Below, piece by piece: positions 14,555 to 23,693 of a stretch of 46,634 bases of DNA. The stretch spans positions 1 to 46,634 of the forward strand of contig JAKSQD010000011.1 of NCBI GenBank assembly GCA_024404315.1, written 5' to 3'. The position numbers and the translations under genes were made by a program. Below the pieces are notes generated by a model. That model ran no database searches. It saw nothing but the letters and a program-made list of their open reading frames with translations, and was not told the origin of the DNA. How positions within the stretch are numbered: the stretch's first letter is position 1; every line of letters begins with the position of its first letter. This DNA comes from Oscillospiraceae bacterium. GTDB taxonomy: Bacteria; Bacillota; Clostridia; Oscillospirales; Oscillospiraceae.

Positions 14555-14995
14555 TTGAACGATGATCGTGATTACGTCAGTGCCTATGCGATACCGGCGA
14601 ACTACACCGACTCAGGAAAGCTCATGGGCGGTCTGGTGGAGACCCGAAACGCCGTGGAAACGGTGCTTCTGCTGCTCCTGCTGGGCTACCCTGAGCTGTT
14701 CGTCATCCCCATGCCCGCTACCATCCGTATCGTGGTCATGGTGGTGACGCTGCTCCCTCTGGGTGTGCTGTCCGCCATGGGCATTGACGGCGACTCTTTA
14801 TTTCAGTTTTTAGGACATATCTGCTCCTTCTGGCTCAAAAGAAGGAAATTACATTTCAAAAGGGTGGGATACCATTATGACCCGTCACAGCTCAAAAACC
14901 CCGGCAAGCAGCCGAAAGCAAAGCCGCAGCCAAAACCAAAGCAGCCCGCAAAAAAGCGGAAACGCAGGAAAAAACGCCGCTCCCGCAAGCGATAA
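14555..14995 (+). CDS. PrgI/VirB3-like T4SS membrane protein
   Basis: A 146-aa protein with TTG start (SD CAGGTGA upstream) and the marker YAIPANYTDSGKLMGG. Two adjacent hydrophobic segments follow (AVETVLLLLLLGYPELFV and IRIVVMVVTLLPLGVLSAM). The Lys/Arg/Pro-rich tail (PKPKQPAKKRKRRKKRR) probably faces the cytoplasm. PrgI/VirB3 proteins sit next to VirB4 and anchor it. The last 119 bases overlap the VirB4 start in another frame, an unusually long overlap. Confidence 0.8.
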   Translation: MNDDRDYVSAYAIPANYTDSGKLMGGLVETRNAVETVLLLLLLGYPELFVIPMPATIRIVVMVVTLLPLGVLSAMGIDGDSLFQFLGHICSFWLKRRKLHFKRVGYHYDPSQLKNPGKQPKAKPQPKPKQPAKKRKRRKKRRSRKR

Positions 14996-17480
14996 GGCGG
15001 AAAAGCTGGAATTTGTTCAGGAGTTTCTGCCCATCAAGAACCTTGCAAACGGTATCATCGAGACCACCGACGGGCGGTATATCAAGATTCTGGAGATAGA
15101 ACCCATCAACTTCCTCCTTCGCTCCGGTGAGGAGCAGATGAACATCATTTCCTCCTTTGCCAGCTGGCTGAAGATCTCTCCCATGAGGCTTCAGATCAAG
15201 TCCTTTACCCGAAAGGCGGACTCGGACAAGCACATCTCCCTGCTTCGGAAGGAGCTGGAGCTGGAGGACAATGAGCGGTGCAAAGAGCACAGTGAGGACT
15301 ATATCCGGCTCATCAAGGACATCGGCAACCGTGAGGCTCTGACTCGCCGCTTTTTCCTCATCTTCCAGTATGAGACCATCGGGCGTGAGGAGGACGACTA
15401 CGGCAAGATTTACGGGATGCTGACCACGGCGGAACGAAACGCCCGCACCTACTTTATGCAGTGCGGAAACACCATCCTCAATCCAAAAGACCCTGATGAG
15501 GCCACCGCTGAGATTCTCTATATGTTCTACAACCGCCGCTCCTGCGTGGATGAACCCTTTCAAAGTCGGGTGGACAGGGTGGTTCTGGACACGATGGCCT
15601 CCAGAAAGCTGGTGCTGGGCGTAGACCCCGTGCCGCCCATTCCCATCTCCGACTTTATCGCTCCCAGAGGTATCGACTTGACCCACTACAACTACATCGT
15701 CATGGACGGTCTGTACTACAGCTACCTCTATATCAAGGCGGACGGCTTTCCCAGTGTGGTGCGTGGGGGCTGGATGTCCTCCCTTATCAACGCCGGTGAG
15801 GGCATTGACATTGACATTCACCTGTGTCGGGAGAATCGGAGCAAGGTCATCGACAAGGTGGCTCAGCGAATCCGCCTCAACCGCACCAAGCTCCGCAGTA
15901 TGCAGGACACCAGCACCGACTATGAGGAGCTGGCAAACTCCATTCAGGCGGGCTACTTCATCAAGCACGGCATCGCCAATAACAATGAGGATTTGTTTTA
16001 TCTGAGCGTTTTCGTGACCATCTCCGCCAAGACCTATGAGGAGATGGTGTGGCGGAAACGGCAGATGGTGGATATGCTCAAGTCCACCGACATCTACACC
16101 AGCGAGTGCCGCTTTCAGCAGGAGGCAGCCTTGCAGTCGGTGTCGCCCTTCGTCCAGATTTCTCCCAAACTGGAACGGAAGACACGCCGCAACGTGCTGA
16201 CCAGCGGTGCTGCCTCCACCTATCCCTTCACCAGCTTTGAGATGTCGGATGACTCCGGTGTTCTGCTGGGCATCAACCGCCACAACAACTCCCTCTGCAT
16301 CGTTGACCTGTTCAACACCAAGAAGAACAAGAATGCCAACTTGACCATGTGCGGCACAAGCGGTGCGGGCAAAACCTTCACCATGCAGCTCCTCGCTCTC
16401 CGCATGAGAATGAGAGGCATCCAGTGCTACATCATTGCTCCCATCAAGGGGCATGAGTTCAAGCGGGCCTGCTCCAAGATTGGCGGCGAGTTCATCAAGA
16501 TCGCCCCCGGCTCACCCCACTGCATCAACGTGATGGAGATTCGCCACACTATTTCCCCTGAGATGGAGCTGATCGACGAGATCGACTACACCAGTATGGA
16601 CTCCATGCTGGCTCGGAAGATTCAGCAGCTCATGATCTTCTTCTCTCTGCTGATACCTGATATGACCAATGAGGAGGAGCAAATGCTGGACGAGGCTCTG
16701 ATCCAGACCTACAACGAGTTCGGTATCACCCACGACAACGCTTCCCTCTATGTCAATGCCAAGGTCTCACCGCCGGTGATGAAGACCATGCCCATTCTGG
16801 GTGACCTCCACAAGCATCTGTTGGAAAATCCCCTGACCTCCCGACTGGCTACCATCGTCAGCCGCTTTGTCACCGGCTCTGCCCAGAGCTTCAACCGCCA
16901 GACCAATGTGGACCTCTCTAACAAGTACATCGTTCTCGACCTGTCAGAATTGAAGGGTAAGCTGCTCCCCGTGGGCATGATGATCGCCCTCGACTACGTT
17001 TGGGACAACATCAAGGCAGACCGCACCAAGAAGAAAGCCATTATGATCGACGAGATATGGCAGCTCATCGGTGCCTCCTCCAACAAACTGGCAGCCAACT
17101 TCTGTCTGGAAATTTTTAAAGTCATTCGAGGCTTCGGTGGTGCCGCCATTGCCGCCACGCAGGACTTGAGCGACTTCTTCGGTCTGGACGACGGCAAGTA
17201 TGGACGAGCCATCATCAACAACTCCAAAAACAAGATCATCCTCAATCTGGAGCCGGACGAGGCGGAGTACGTTCAGGAGACGCTGAAGCTGACCAAGACG
17301 GAGATCCGCTCCATCACCCGCTTTGAGCGTGGCGAGGCTCTTGTCTGCTCCAACAACTCAAAAATCCCCATCACAGTCAAGGCATCCAAGCTGGAACAGG
17401 AGATGATTACCACCGACCGTGCCGAGCTGGAGGCTCTGCTGAAGCGGAGACAGGAGGGTGAAGCTGCCCAAAACGGCTAA
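14877..17480 (+). CDS. VirB4-family T4SS ATPase
   Basis: An 867-aa protein. After a Ser/Gln/Lys-rich leader (1-40), the N-terminal VirB4 domain begins at about 45 (FLPIKNLANGIIETTDGRYIKIL). Walker A is GTSGAGKT (493-500, Lys499); Walker B is KAIMIDEIW (Asp725, Glu726). The TraC-like motor part continues to about 850. It powers assembly and substrate transfer by the conjugation machine. Length and motifs match full VirB4 proteins of Firmicutes ICEs. GGGTGGG lies before the ATG. Confidence 0.95.
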   Translation: MTRHSSKTPASSRKQSRSQNQSSPQKSGNAGKNAAPASDKAEKLEFVQEFLPIKNLANGIIETTDGRYIKILEIEPINFLLRSGEEQMNIISSFASWLKISPMRLQIKSFTRKADSDKHISLLRKELELEDNERCKEHSEDYIRLIKDIGNREALTRRFFLIFQYETIGREEDDYGKIYGMLTTAERNARTYFMQCGNTILNPKDPDEATAEILYMFYNRRSCVDEPFQSRVDRVVLDTMASRKLVLGVDPVPPIPISDFIAPRGIDLTHYNYIVMDGLYYSYLYIKADGFPSVVRGGWMSSLINAGEGIDIDIHLCRENRSKVIDKVAQRIRLNRTKLRSMQDTSTDYEELANSIQAGYFIKHGIANNNEDLFYLSVFVTISAKTYEEMVWRKRQMVDMLKSTDIYTSECRFQQEAALQSVSPFVQISPKLERKTRRNVLTSGAASTYPFTSFEMSDDSGVLLGINRHNNSLCIVDLFNTKKNKNANLTMCGTSGAGKTFTMQLLALRMRMRGIQCYIIAPIKGHEFKRACSKIGGEFIKIAPGSPHCINVMEIRHTISPEMELIDEIDYTSMDSMLARKIQQLMIFFSLLIPDMTNEEEQMLDEALIQTYNEFGITHDNASLYVNAKVSPPVMKTMPILGDLHKHLLENPLTSRLATIVSRFVTGSAQSFNRQTNVDLSNKYIVLDLSELKGKLLPVGMMIALDYVWDNIKADRTKKKAIMIDEIWQLIGASSNKLAANFCLEIFKVIRGFGGAAIAATQDLSDFFGLDDGKYGRAIINNSKNKIILNLEPDEAEYVQETLKLTKTEIRSITRFERGEALVCSNNSKIPITVKASKLEQEMITTDRAELEALLKRRQEGEAAQNG

Positions 17481-17544
17481 ATGCACAGGAATCAACGAAT
17501 GTACATTCGCCAATTCCTACACATTTCAAAGGAGGTGTCCCAAT

Positions 17545-18084
17545 TTGACGCTATTACCCAACGAAAGATACATCCTCCACTGGCTCAGCCAGTATGGAGC
17601 ACTGCCCAAGTCGCAGATCATTCGGCTTCTGTATGACCAGCCGCCCAACTCAGCGGAACGTACCATCCAGCGGTTGAAGAAAAACTGCTATCTCACCGAT
17701 GTAGGCGGCTACTATCTGGGGCTGGATGAGGTGTGCAAGCCTGACCAGCGGCTCATCACTGCTGTCTGGGTGCTGCTGCGGTTCATTCAGCACGTTCACC
17801 CTATGGCTCACTATCCCGCAACCTTCCCCTCGCAGCTGTTTTTCCTCAAGGAGAACGTGGGATATGAGATTGTTGTCCTCTATGAAGGAGAAAGTCACCT
17901 TACCAGACTTTTGCAGGTGCAGGAGGACCTCAAATACATCATCGTGCTGCCCAATGTGGAGATGGCACGACGGCTTGTGCTGCCCAAGGTTCCCTGTCTC
18001 TTTGCCACAGTGGACTATGACGGGCAGGAGGAGCCGAACATTACCTTTTACACGGAGGAGGTCACAAAGTATGGATCAACATAG
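17545..18084 (+). CDS. ICE hypothetical protein (DUF5697-like, winged-helix N-terminus)
   Basis: A 179-aa protein. The start TTG 17545 is preferred to an upstream ATG at 17458, which lies inside the VirB4 end, because AAAGGAGGTG precedes it closely. Residues 1-60 look like a winged helix (NERYILHWLSQYGALPKSQIIRLLYD, then AERTIQRLKKNCYL), as in proteins placed downstream of VirB4 in related elements. The rest is mixed alpha/beta without catalytic motifs. The family name is from memory and unverified. Confidence 0.65.
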   Translation: MTLLPNERYILHWLSQYGALPKSQIIRLLYDQPPNSAERTIQRLKKNCYLTDVGGYYLGLDEVCKPDQRLITAVWVLLRFIQHVHPMAHYPATFPSQLFFLKENVGYEIVVLYEGESHLTRLLQVQEDLKYIIVLPNVEMARRLVLPKVPCLFATVDYDGQEEPNITFYTEEVTKYGST

Positions 18085-18772
18085 AGCATCCGCTATGGAA
18101 CAGAACATTCAGGCGGCAGAGAAGCAAATCAAGCGTGTCAGTCAAAGTCTGACAGAGCTTACCATGCTCTGTCAGCTAAACAAGAGGGAGATTTCCGGTC
18201 ACATTGCTCTGCGGTGTGTGGAATATACCGAGCGTCTTGCTCTCATCGTGCGTTCCTTGCCCTTCTGTACAAGGGTATCCAGCACGCCTCAACTTATCAA
18301 CAAAGCGATATTGGCTGAGATACCCGTGAAGATGGGGTATACAGAGGAGAACTGGTTCTGCCTTCGTATTCCAATGCTGCTCCCCAGAAAGGAGCATGGT
18401 GGTTCCGAGTATATCCGAGGCTGGCTGTATCCTGCTATGCAGGACTTTTTCAGAGATGCCGAGCCGGTTCGCTATGATAACTGTGTCCTTATCTTCCGCC
18501 ATGTCTATGACCGAAGCCGACCGGAACGGCAGTATCGTGACCATGACAACATTGAACTGAACATGGTTGTGGACTCGGTTGCGATGTTTCTTCTCTATGA
18601 TGACGCACCTATGAGGTGCCGTCACTACTACACCAGCGTTGCAGGAACGGAAGAGCGGACGGAGGTTTACGTCGTGCCGTTTGAGAACTTTTTGGAGTGG
18701 TTGGAGAAGGAGCCATCCTTCCCGGATGAGGGGGTGAAACTCTTTGAAAAACGACATTCTGCGACGAGATAA
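18071..18772 (+). CDS. ICE hypothetical protein (DUF6100-like)
   Basis: A 233-aa protein starting inside the end of the preceding gene (14-bp overlap), so translation is probably coupled. An N-terminal helix (about 8-45) leads into a mixed domain with many aromatic and charged residues (YTENWFCLRIPMLLPRKEH-like region, then YDNCVLIFRHVYDRS). There is no signal peptide or membrane segment, so it is likely cytoplasmic. No enzyme motif is seen and the function is unknown. Confidence 0.65.
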   Translation: MDQHRASAMEQNIQAAEKQIKRVSQSLTELTMLCQLNKREISGHIALRCVEYTERLALIVRSLPFCTRVSSTPQLINKAILAEIPVKMGYTEENWFCLRIPMLLPRKEHGGSEYIRGWLYPAMQDFFRDAEPVRYDNCVLIFRHVYDRSRPERQYRDHDNIELNMVVDSVAMFLLYDDAPMRCRHYYTSVAGTEERTEVYVVPFENFLEWLEKEPSFPDEGVKLFEKRHSATR

Positions 18773-18947
18773 CAGTTGCAAAAACAGCCCAAAACCGCCG
18801 CTCAAAATCGTCACGACCGCCCTGAATCGCAAAAATGCTGATATATCAAGGAATTTGCTTCGTCGCAGCTGCGGCAATTCAGTACGCAAGAGGAAGCAAG
18901 TGGACGGAGCCGCCCGACGCAGGAAGCGGAAAAGGAGGTCATCATGA
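18744..18947 (+). CDS. Small, very basic protein (67 aa)
   Basis: TTG start preceded by GGGGGTG. It overlaps the previous gene by 29 bp and the next by 4 bp (ATGA). It is rich in Arg/Lys (ends RRRKRKRRSS), so a nucleic-acid-binding or mobilisation accessory role is possible but unproven. The packed overlap pattern argues for a real gene; composition alone would be weak support. Confidence 0.45.
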   Translation: MKNDILRRDNSCKNSPKPPLKIVTTALNRKNADISRNLLRRSCGNSVRKRKQVDGAARRRKRKRRSS

Positions 18948-20095
18948 TTGCACTTCGCCCCGGCAGTCATACACACAATCTCATAACAATTCTGAGCGTT
19001 ACGGGTGAGTTTCCTGTACGCTCTCTGCCCCTGCTCGGCAATCCGAGAGTGGTCAGATTGCAGGTTCACAAGCTGGAAAGTGCTCAGTCCTATCGCACAG
19101 AGGACGGCGAGAAGGTCTTTCGTGGCAAGCTGCTTCAGCTCAGTGGAAAGGGGGCAGGCAAGACGGTTCGGTTCTTTCGACCGGGCGTTGAGATTCTTCC
19201 ACATCTATACGATGGAGCCTACGAGTATTATATGAACGCCTATGATGGACATCGGTTCAGTGGTGAGGCCATCCGCATTGACCGACATCATCGGGTGGCG
19301 GAAGCCGTTGCTATGATGATGCGGGCAGGCATTGAGTTCAGACCGTATCTCCTTCCCAGCTTGCAAAAGGCGGAGAGGCAACGGATTGTTGCAGAGGGCT
19401 GTACCTTCTACCTTGCCAGAAGTCTGAAAAATGCCTCAGCGGTAACGGAGGAGATTAACAAAACCATGTTCTCCAGAATCGTTGGAGCGGCATTTTTCCA
19501 CAACGAGGTCTACGCAGTCTACAACACCCGCAACGCCCTGATGAAGTGGGTTGGAAGAAGCGAATATAAGGTACTCCTTGATCTCACCGAGCTTTCCCGC
19601 ATGAATGCCCTGATCGAGAATGTGAACAGTGCCATTCTCTTTGGCAAGGATTATGACATTGCCATTCGCTCCATCGCCGTTATGGAAAAGAAGGAGCAGC
19701 TGCACTTTCGATTTAACAGCGTATACAGCCACATCCACTTTATCCCACTTGATGAGTTCGGGATTCGCTTCCTGAAGCTGATGACTCTCCCAGACTGGAA
19801 ATCCAGATTGAGAGAAGTCATGTTTGGTGTGGACTGTTCAAGCGGGTACTTGCCGGTTGACTGTGATGCCTACCTCAATGATACCTATATGTTCTCTCAT
19901 CTGGATGGAGACCTCACGAGGTTAGTGAACATCATGGACCCCATAGAAGCGGAGCCTTGGAGATACGAAGTGTTCTGCTTCCCTGAGCAGCTCTCACTGG
20001 TTCGCTCTGTCCTCTCCAAAGAGGTTCGCATCAAGCTGATATCCATGGACGATGTGGAACAGGCACTTTTGGAAGGAGACGATGCCTATGAATGA
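18944..20095 (+). CDS. ICE hypothetical protein, 383 aa
   Basis: Starts at ATGA overlapping the preceding stop, with AAAGGAGG upstream. A soluble mixed alpha/beta protein: an N-terminal beta-rich part (RVVRLQVHKLESAQSYR), a central part around residues 100-200, and a C-terminal region ending LSMDDVEQALLEGD-like. No signal peptide, membrane segment or known catalytic motif. It overlaps the coupling-protein gene by 8 bp, so it may work with the coupling step or act as an accessory factor; this is inference from position only. Confidence 0.65.
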   Translation: MIALRPGSHTHNLITILSVTGEFPVRSLPLLGNPRVVRLQVHKLESAQSYRTEDGEKVFRGKLLQLSGKGAGKTVRFFRPGVEILPHLYDGAYEYYMNAYDGHRFSGEAIRIDRHHRVAEAVAMMMRAGIEFRPYLLPSLQKAERQRIVAEGCTFYLARSLKNASAVTEEINKTMFSRIVGAAFFHNEVYAVYNTRNALMKWVGRSEYKVLLDLTELSRMNALIENVNSAILFGKDYDIAIRSIAVMEKKEQLHFRFNSVYSHIHFIPLDEFGIRFLKLMTLPDWKSRLREVMFGVDCSSGYLPVDCDAYLNDTYMFSHLDGDLTRLVNIMDPIEAEPWRYEVFCFPEQLSLVRSVLSKEVRIKLISMDDVEQALLEGDDAYE

Positions 20096-21968
20096 CAAGA
20101 AACGGACGGCTGCCATTGTTGCAGCCATTCTGCTGAGCCTGATGGGTCTGCTCTGGCTGGACGGTCTCATCGGGCAGCTCCTGACCAACTATCAGCGGTG
20201 GATGGACTCCGGCGGCATGACCGGTCAGGCACAGATGGCCCCCATTCAATGGAGTCCTCTGTTCTGCGTCCAGCAGGCATTCACCCGCAACGGCTTGAAG
20301 GGGGTTCTCTGCTGTTCTTTTATAGGGGCAGGCATTGTTGCCTACGTCACCCTTCACGATAAGTTTGACAGCAAGACCTATGATGACCGTGGTTTTCGGG
20401 TTGCAAAGGACGGCACCTACGGCACAGCGTCATGGATGACCGAGCAGGAGCTTCATGAGGTTCTGGAGATCAAGTCCCCAGCCGAGGCAGACGGTGTGAT
20501 TCTGGGAGCAAGAGGCGGAAACGTCATCTGTATGCCCAAGGACACCCGCCTGAACCGCCACATTGCCATATTCGGTGCATCCGGCACACGGAAGTCCAGA
20601 GGTGTTATCAGACCATCCATTTTCTCCGCCATCCGCCGTGGTGAATCGGTGGTCATTACAGACCCAAAAGCCGAGCTGTACAACGACTGCTCCGAGCTGT
20701 TCCGCAAGAACGGATACCGAGTACAGGTCTACAATCTGGTTAGTCCTGAGCACAGCGACTCGTGGAACTGTATGGGCGACCTCAACGGGGACTCCCTTCT
20801 GGCTCAGACCCTTTGCAGCGTTATCATCTCCAACACCAGCACCGGCAAGGGGGATGCCTTCTGGGACAACGGCGAGCTGAATCTACTGAAGGCACTGGTC
20901 TTATATGTGGATCAGGACAAGACCCGTGACCCCAACACCAAGCATCTGCCCGCCGTGTACCAAATGCTGACCCAGTATACCGAAAAGCAGCTGACCTCTA
21001 TCTTTGAGCAGCTGCCTGTGACCCATCCTGCGAAGGCACCCTATAACCTGTTTGCCCAGTCCAGTGACACGGTGAAATCCGGTATCATACTGGGTCTGGG
21101 AACCCGCTTGCAGGTGCTTCAGACAGAGGCGGTGCAGCGGATCACAAGCCAGTCTGACATCGACCTCACCGCACCGGCACGAGAGAAAACCGCTATCTTT
21201 GTTGTTCTGAGCGATCAGGACGCAACCATGTCCTTTCTCTCGTCCCTGTTCTTCTCGTTCCTGTTCATCCGACTGGTTCGCTACGCCGATACCCGTCCCG
21301 GCGGTCACTGTGATATTCCCGTCAATCTCATTTTCGATGAGTTCAACAACGTGGGTAAGCTGGGGGCGGCCCCCGATGGCAGCGACTTTGCCCGTTCTCT
21401 CTCCACCATCCGCTCCCGTGATATTCGGGTCATGGTGGTGGTGCAGAGCTTGGGGCAGCTCCAGAACCGCTACGGCAATAACCTCTGGGCGGAGATCATC
21501 GGCAACTGCGACATCCAGCTCATGCTGGGCTGCACCGATGACGTTACAGCAGAGTACATTTCTGCTCGCAGCGGTGAGATGTCCATTGAGGTCAATACAA
21601 CCATGACCGTGCGGCAGACCATTGCCGTGGCTCAGGTCATTCCCCAATATCGACAGAGCGAAGGACAGGGCAAGCGTCGGCTGCTGACACCCGATGAGGT
21701 GCTGCGGCTCTCCAATGACGAACTGCTCATCATCATCCGTGGTCACAACCTGCTGAAAGCAGCGAAGTTCGACTACACCAATCACCCCATGATAAAGGAG
21801 ATGCAGCCGGTATCCATTCTGGATTACAACCCGGTTCAGACTCTATATTACTCGCCGGTCATACCGGAACCCCAAACCAGACCGGAGCCGAAGAAGCCGT
21901 CAGCTCCAAAAAAGGGCGGCTCCAAAAGCCTGCTCAACAGAACCAGCGACCCGCCGGCAGGGTTTTAG
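20088..21968 (+). CDS. VirD4/TraG-type coupling protein (T4CP)
   Basis: A 626-aa protein with two N-terminal membrane segments (AAIVAAILLSLMGLLWL and GLKGVLCCSFIGAGIVAYV). Walker A-like GASGTRKS spans 163-170, followed by SVVITDPKAELY. Walker B is LIFDEFNNVG (about 414-423). It links the relaxosome to the T4SS channel. ATG 20088 is preferred to 20082 because GGAAGGAG is 9 bases away. The stop TAG is formed by TA plus the first G of MITE copy 2; without the MITE the frame would run about 17 codons further. The Pro-rich tail is probably not essential for the ATPase core. Confidence 0.93.
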   Translation: MNDKKRTAAIVAAILLSLMGLLWLDGLIGQLLTNYQRWMDSGGMTGQAQMAPIQWSPLFCVQQAFTRNGLKGVLCCSFIGAGIVAYVTLHDKFDSKTYDDRGFRVAKDGTYGTASWMTEQELHEVLEIKSPAEADGVILGARGGNVICMPKDTRLNRHIAIFGASGTRKSRGVIRPSIFSAIRRGESVVITDPKAELYNDCSELFRKNGYRVQVYNLVSPEHSDSWNCMGDLNGDSLLAQTLCSVIISNTSTGKGDAFWDNGELNLLKALVLYVDQDKTRDPNTKHLPAVYQMLTQYTEKQLTSIFEQLPVTHPAKAPYNLFAQSSDTVKSGIILGLGTRLQVLQTEAVQRITSQSDIDLTAPAREKTAIFVVLSDQDATMSFLSSLFFSFLFIRLVRYADTRPGGHCDIPVNLIFDEFNNVGKLGAAPDGSDFARSLSTIRSRDIRVMVVVQSLGQLQNRYGNNLWAEIIGNCDIQLMLGCTDDVTAEYISARSGEMSIEVNTTMTVRQTIAVAQVIPQYRQSEGQGKRRLLTPDEVLRLSNDELLIIIRGHNLLKAAKFDYTNHPMIKEMQPVSILDYNPVQTLYYSPVIPEPQTRPEPKKPSAPKKGGSKSLLNRTSDPPAGF

Positions 21969-22126
21969 AGCCTAACCGTAGATAAAGGTACACCGATGAC
22001 GCAGGAGATTTTTTGCCAGATTGCTGTGAAATTTTGCAGGAATCCTGACGGCTTTCAAAAAATTTCGCAGTGATATGGCAGAAAATAAACAAGTCAGCGG
22101 TGTGCTGCTTATTTACGGTTAGGCTC
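21968..22126. mobile_element. MITE copy 2 (159 bp, inverted relative to copy 1)
   Basis: The reverse complement of this element differs from copy 1 (612-770) at about 8 of 159 positions by eye. Its ends read GAGCCTAACCG and the complement, flanked by TA on both sides. The first base completes the coupling-protein stop codon. Both terminal repeats carry the same T/A swap relative to copy 1, keeping the ends complementary. Confidence 0.85.
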
Positions 22127-22210
22127 TATGCCCCCAGATTGGTTTTCGCTGTGAAACTCACTTTAAAATACAATTCGTAATCACGTTTATTTAACAGGAG
22201 GTAATTTTTT

Positions 22211-23677
22211 ATGTCAGAATCCATCTTTGAACCCGTGTATCCTTTCCAGACCGGAACGGAGAATCCTCTGGAGCAGTACGATGTGGCCCTCGCAGTGCCC
22301 GAAGGCGGCACCGGTTTTCCTGAAAAAAGTCAGTTTGGGGACGAATCCCAGTTCCACGACTCTGAAGTACCCGCAGCTCCCCAGACTGACTTTGAAACGG
22401 CAGCGGATGAGGAGCTGAGCAATGCGTCTTCCGAGATCTTCGCCTCTGAATCTCCCGAAAAAAGCCAGTTTGGGAGTGAATCTCAGTTCCACGACTCTGA
22501 AGCACCGACTGTTTCCCATACTCACTCTGAACAGGCAGCGGATGAGCCGCAGGGTGTTTCCCCTTCCGGAATTTCGCCTTCTGAATCTCCCGCAAAAACC
22601 CAGTATGGGAGCGAATCTCAGTCTGGAGACTCTGAAGTGCCGTACATTCCCCATACTCACTCTGAACAGGCAGAGGATGAGTCGCAGGGGGATTCCCCTT
22701 CCCGGATTGCTCCCTCTGAATCTCCCGAAAAAAGTCAGTTTGGGGACGAATCTCAGTCTGGGAACCCTGCGACCGGCAGGCAGCAGCGGATTTCTGTCGT
22801 TTCCATTGATGAGCGTCCCACCGTCCAGACCGAACGGGACAAGGCCCGCAGCGACCTCCTTGATCTGGTGGAGTCCTTCCGCAGCGGACGCATCCTCACG
22901 GGAACCATCCACGGCGTAGAAACGGCAGAGGGCAAGCCCATCGCAGTCCTCTACCACGGCGACTGGAAGGTGATGATTCCCGCAGAGCAGGCAGTCATTC
23001 CGCCCACCGATGAACAGGGACGCTCTCCCAGAGATTCCATGCAGTTCCTTCTGACCAAGCGTCTGGGTGCCGAGGTGGATTATCTGGTGAAGGGCATCGA
23101 CCAGAGGAACGGTATCGCCGTCGCCAGCCGACTGGAGGCCATGCGAGCCAAGCGGCGGGAGTACTACTTCGGACGAGACCGCAACGGCAGCGACTATCTC
23201 TTTGAGGGGGCCTGTGCCGAAGCCCGCATTGTCTCCGTCATCCGTGCAGGCATCTTCGTTGACCTCTTCGGCGTGGAGACCTACATCCCGCTGCGGGAGC
23301 TGAGCTATCAGAGGATGATGGACGCTTCCTCGGTGTATCAGAGCGGTCAGAGAATCCTCGTCAAAATCCTCACGCTGGAAAAGAACCGTCGAACCGGCTC
23401 CGTCAATGTCACCGCTTCTGTCAAGCAGGCAGCCGAGAATCCTTATGAAAAGGCTCTCCGCCGTTACTCTGTGGGCAACTGCTATGTGGGGACGGTGAGC
23501 ATGGTGGACACCACCGGCATCTTCGTTGCACTGGACGGCGGCATCGACTGTCTGTGCAGCCACGGCAAGAGAGGCAGACCGCCCAGAGGCTCCCGTGTGA
23601 CCGTGCGGATTCTGGGCATCAACAACGACACCAATCGTATCTGGGGGGCGATCACTCATGTTGCAGCAGCACGATAA
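22211..23677 (+). CDS. ICE protein with N-terminal 45-aa repeats and two S1-type RNA-binding domains
   Basis: A 488-aa protein. Residues 36-170 are three tandem 45-aa repeats plus a partial fourth, each built on SPEKSQFGxESQ...DSE, low-complexity and probably disordered. A middle domain (about 200-320) is followed by S1/OB-fold domains at about 331-393 (GIFVDLFGVETYIPLRELS) and 422-487 (GTVSMVDTTGIFVALDGGIDCL). S1 domains bind RNA or single-stranded nucleic acid. In this setting it might act on transcripts or the transferred strand; that is inference. CAGGAGG precedes the ATG. Confidence 0.8.
   Translation: MSESIFEPVYPFQTGTENPLEQYDVALAVPEGGTGFPEKSQFGDESQFHDSEVPAAPQTDFETAADEELSNASSEIFASESPEKSQFGSESQFHDSEAPTVSHTHSEQAADEPQGVSPSGISPSESPAKTQYGSESQSGDSEVPYIPHTHSEQAEDESQGDSPSRIAPSESPEKSQFGDESQSGNPATGRQQRISVVSIDERPTVQTERDKARSDLLDLVESFRSGRILTGTIHGVETAEGKPIAVLYHGDWKVMIPAEQAVIPPTDEQGRSPRDSMQFLLTKRLGAEVDYLVKGIDQRNGIAVASRLEAMRAKRREYYFGRDRNGSDYLFEGACAEARIVSVIRAGIFVDLFGVETYIPLRELSYQRMMDASSVYQSGQRILVKILTLEKNRRTGSVNVTASVKQAAENPYEKALRRYSVGNCYVGTVSMVDTTGIFVALDGGIDCLCSHGKRGRPPRGSRVTVRILGINNDTNRIWGAITHVAAAR
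22316..22770 (+). repeat. 135-bp tandem coding repeats
   Basis: Three 135-bp units (22316-22450, 22451-22585, 22586-22720) and a partial fourth encode the 45-aa repeats of the S1-domain protein. Such repeats can vary in number by slippage. Confidence 0.75.
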
Positions 23678-23693
23678 GGAAGGAGCAAAGAAG

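Noticed and set aside
14892-16454. Minus-strand open frame of 520 codons opposite VirB4
   Set aside because: Shadow of the VirB4 coding strand, with unnatural Val/His-rich composition.
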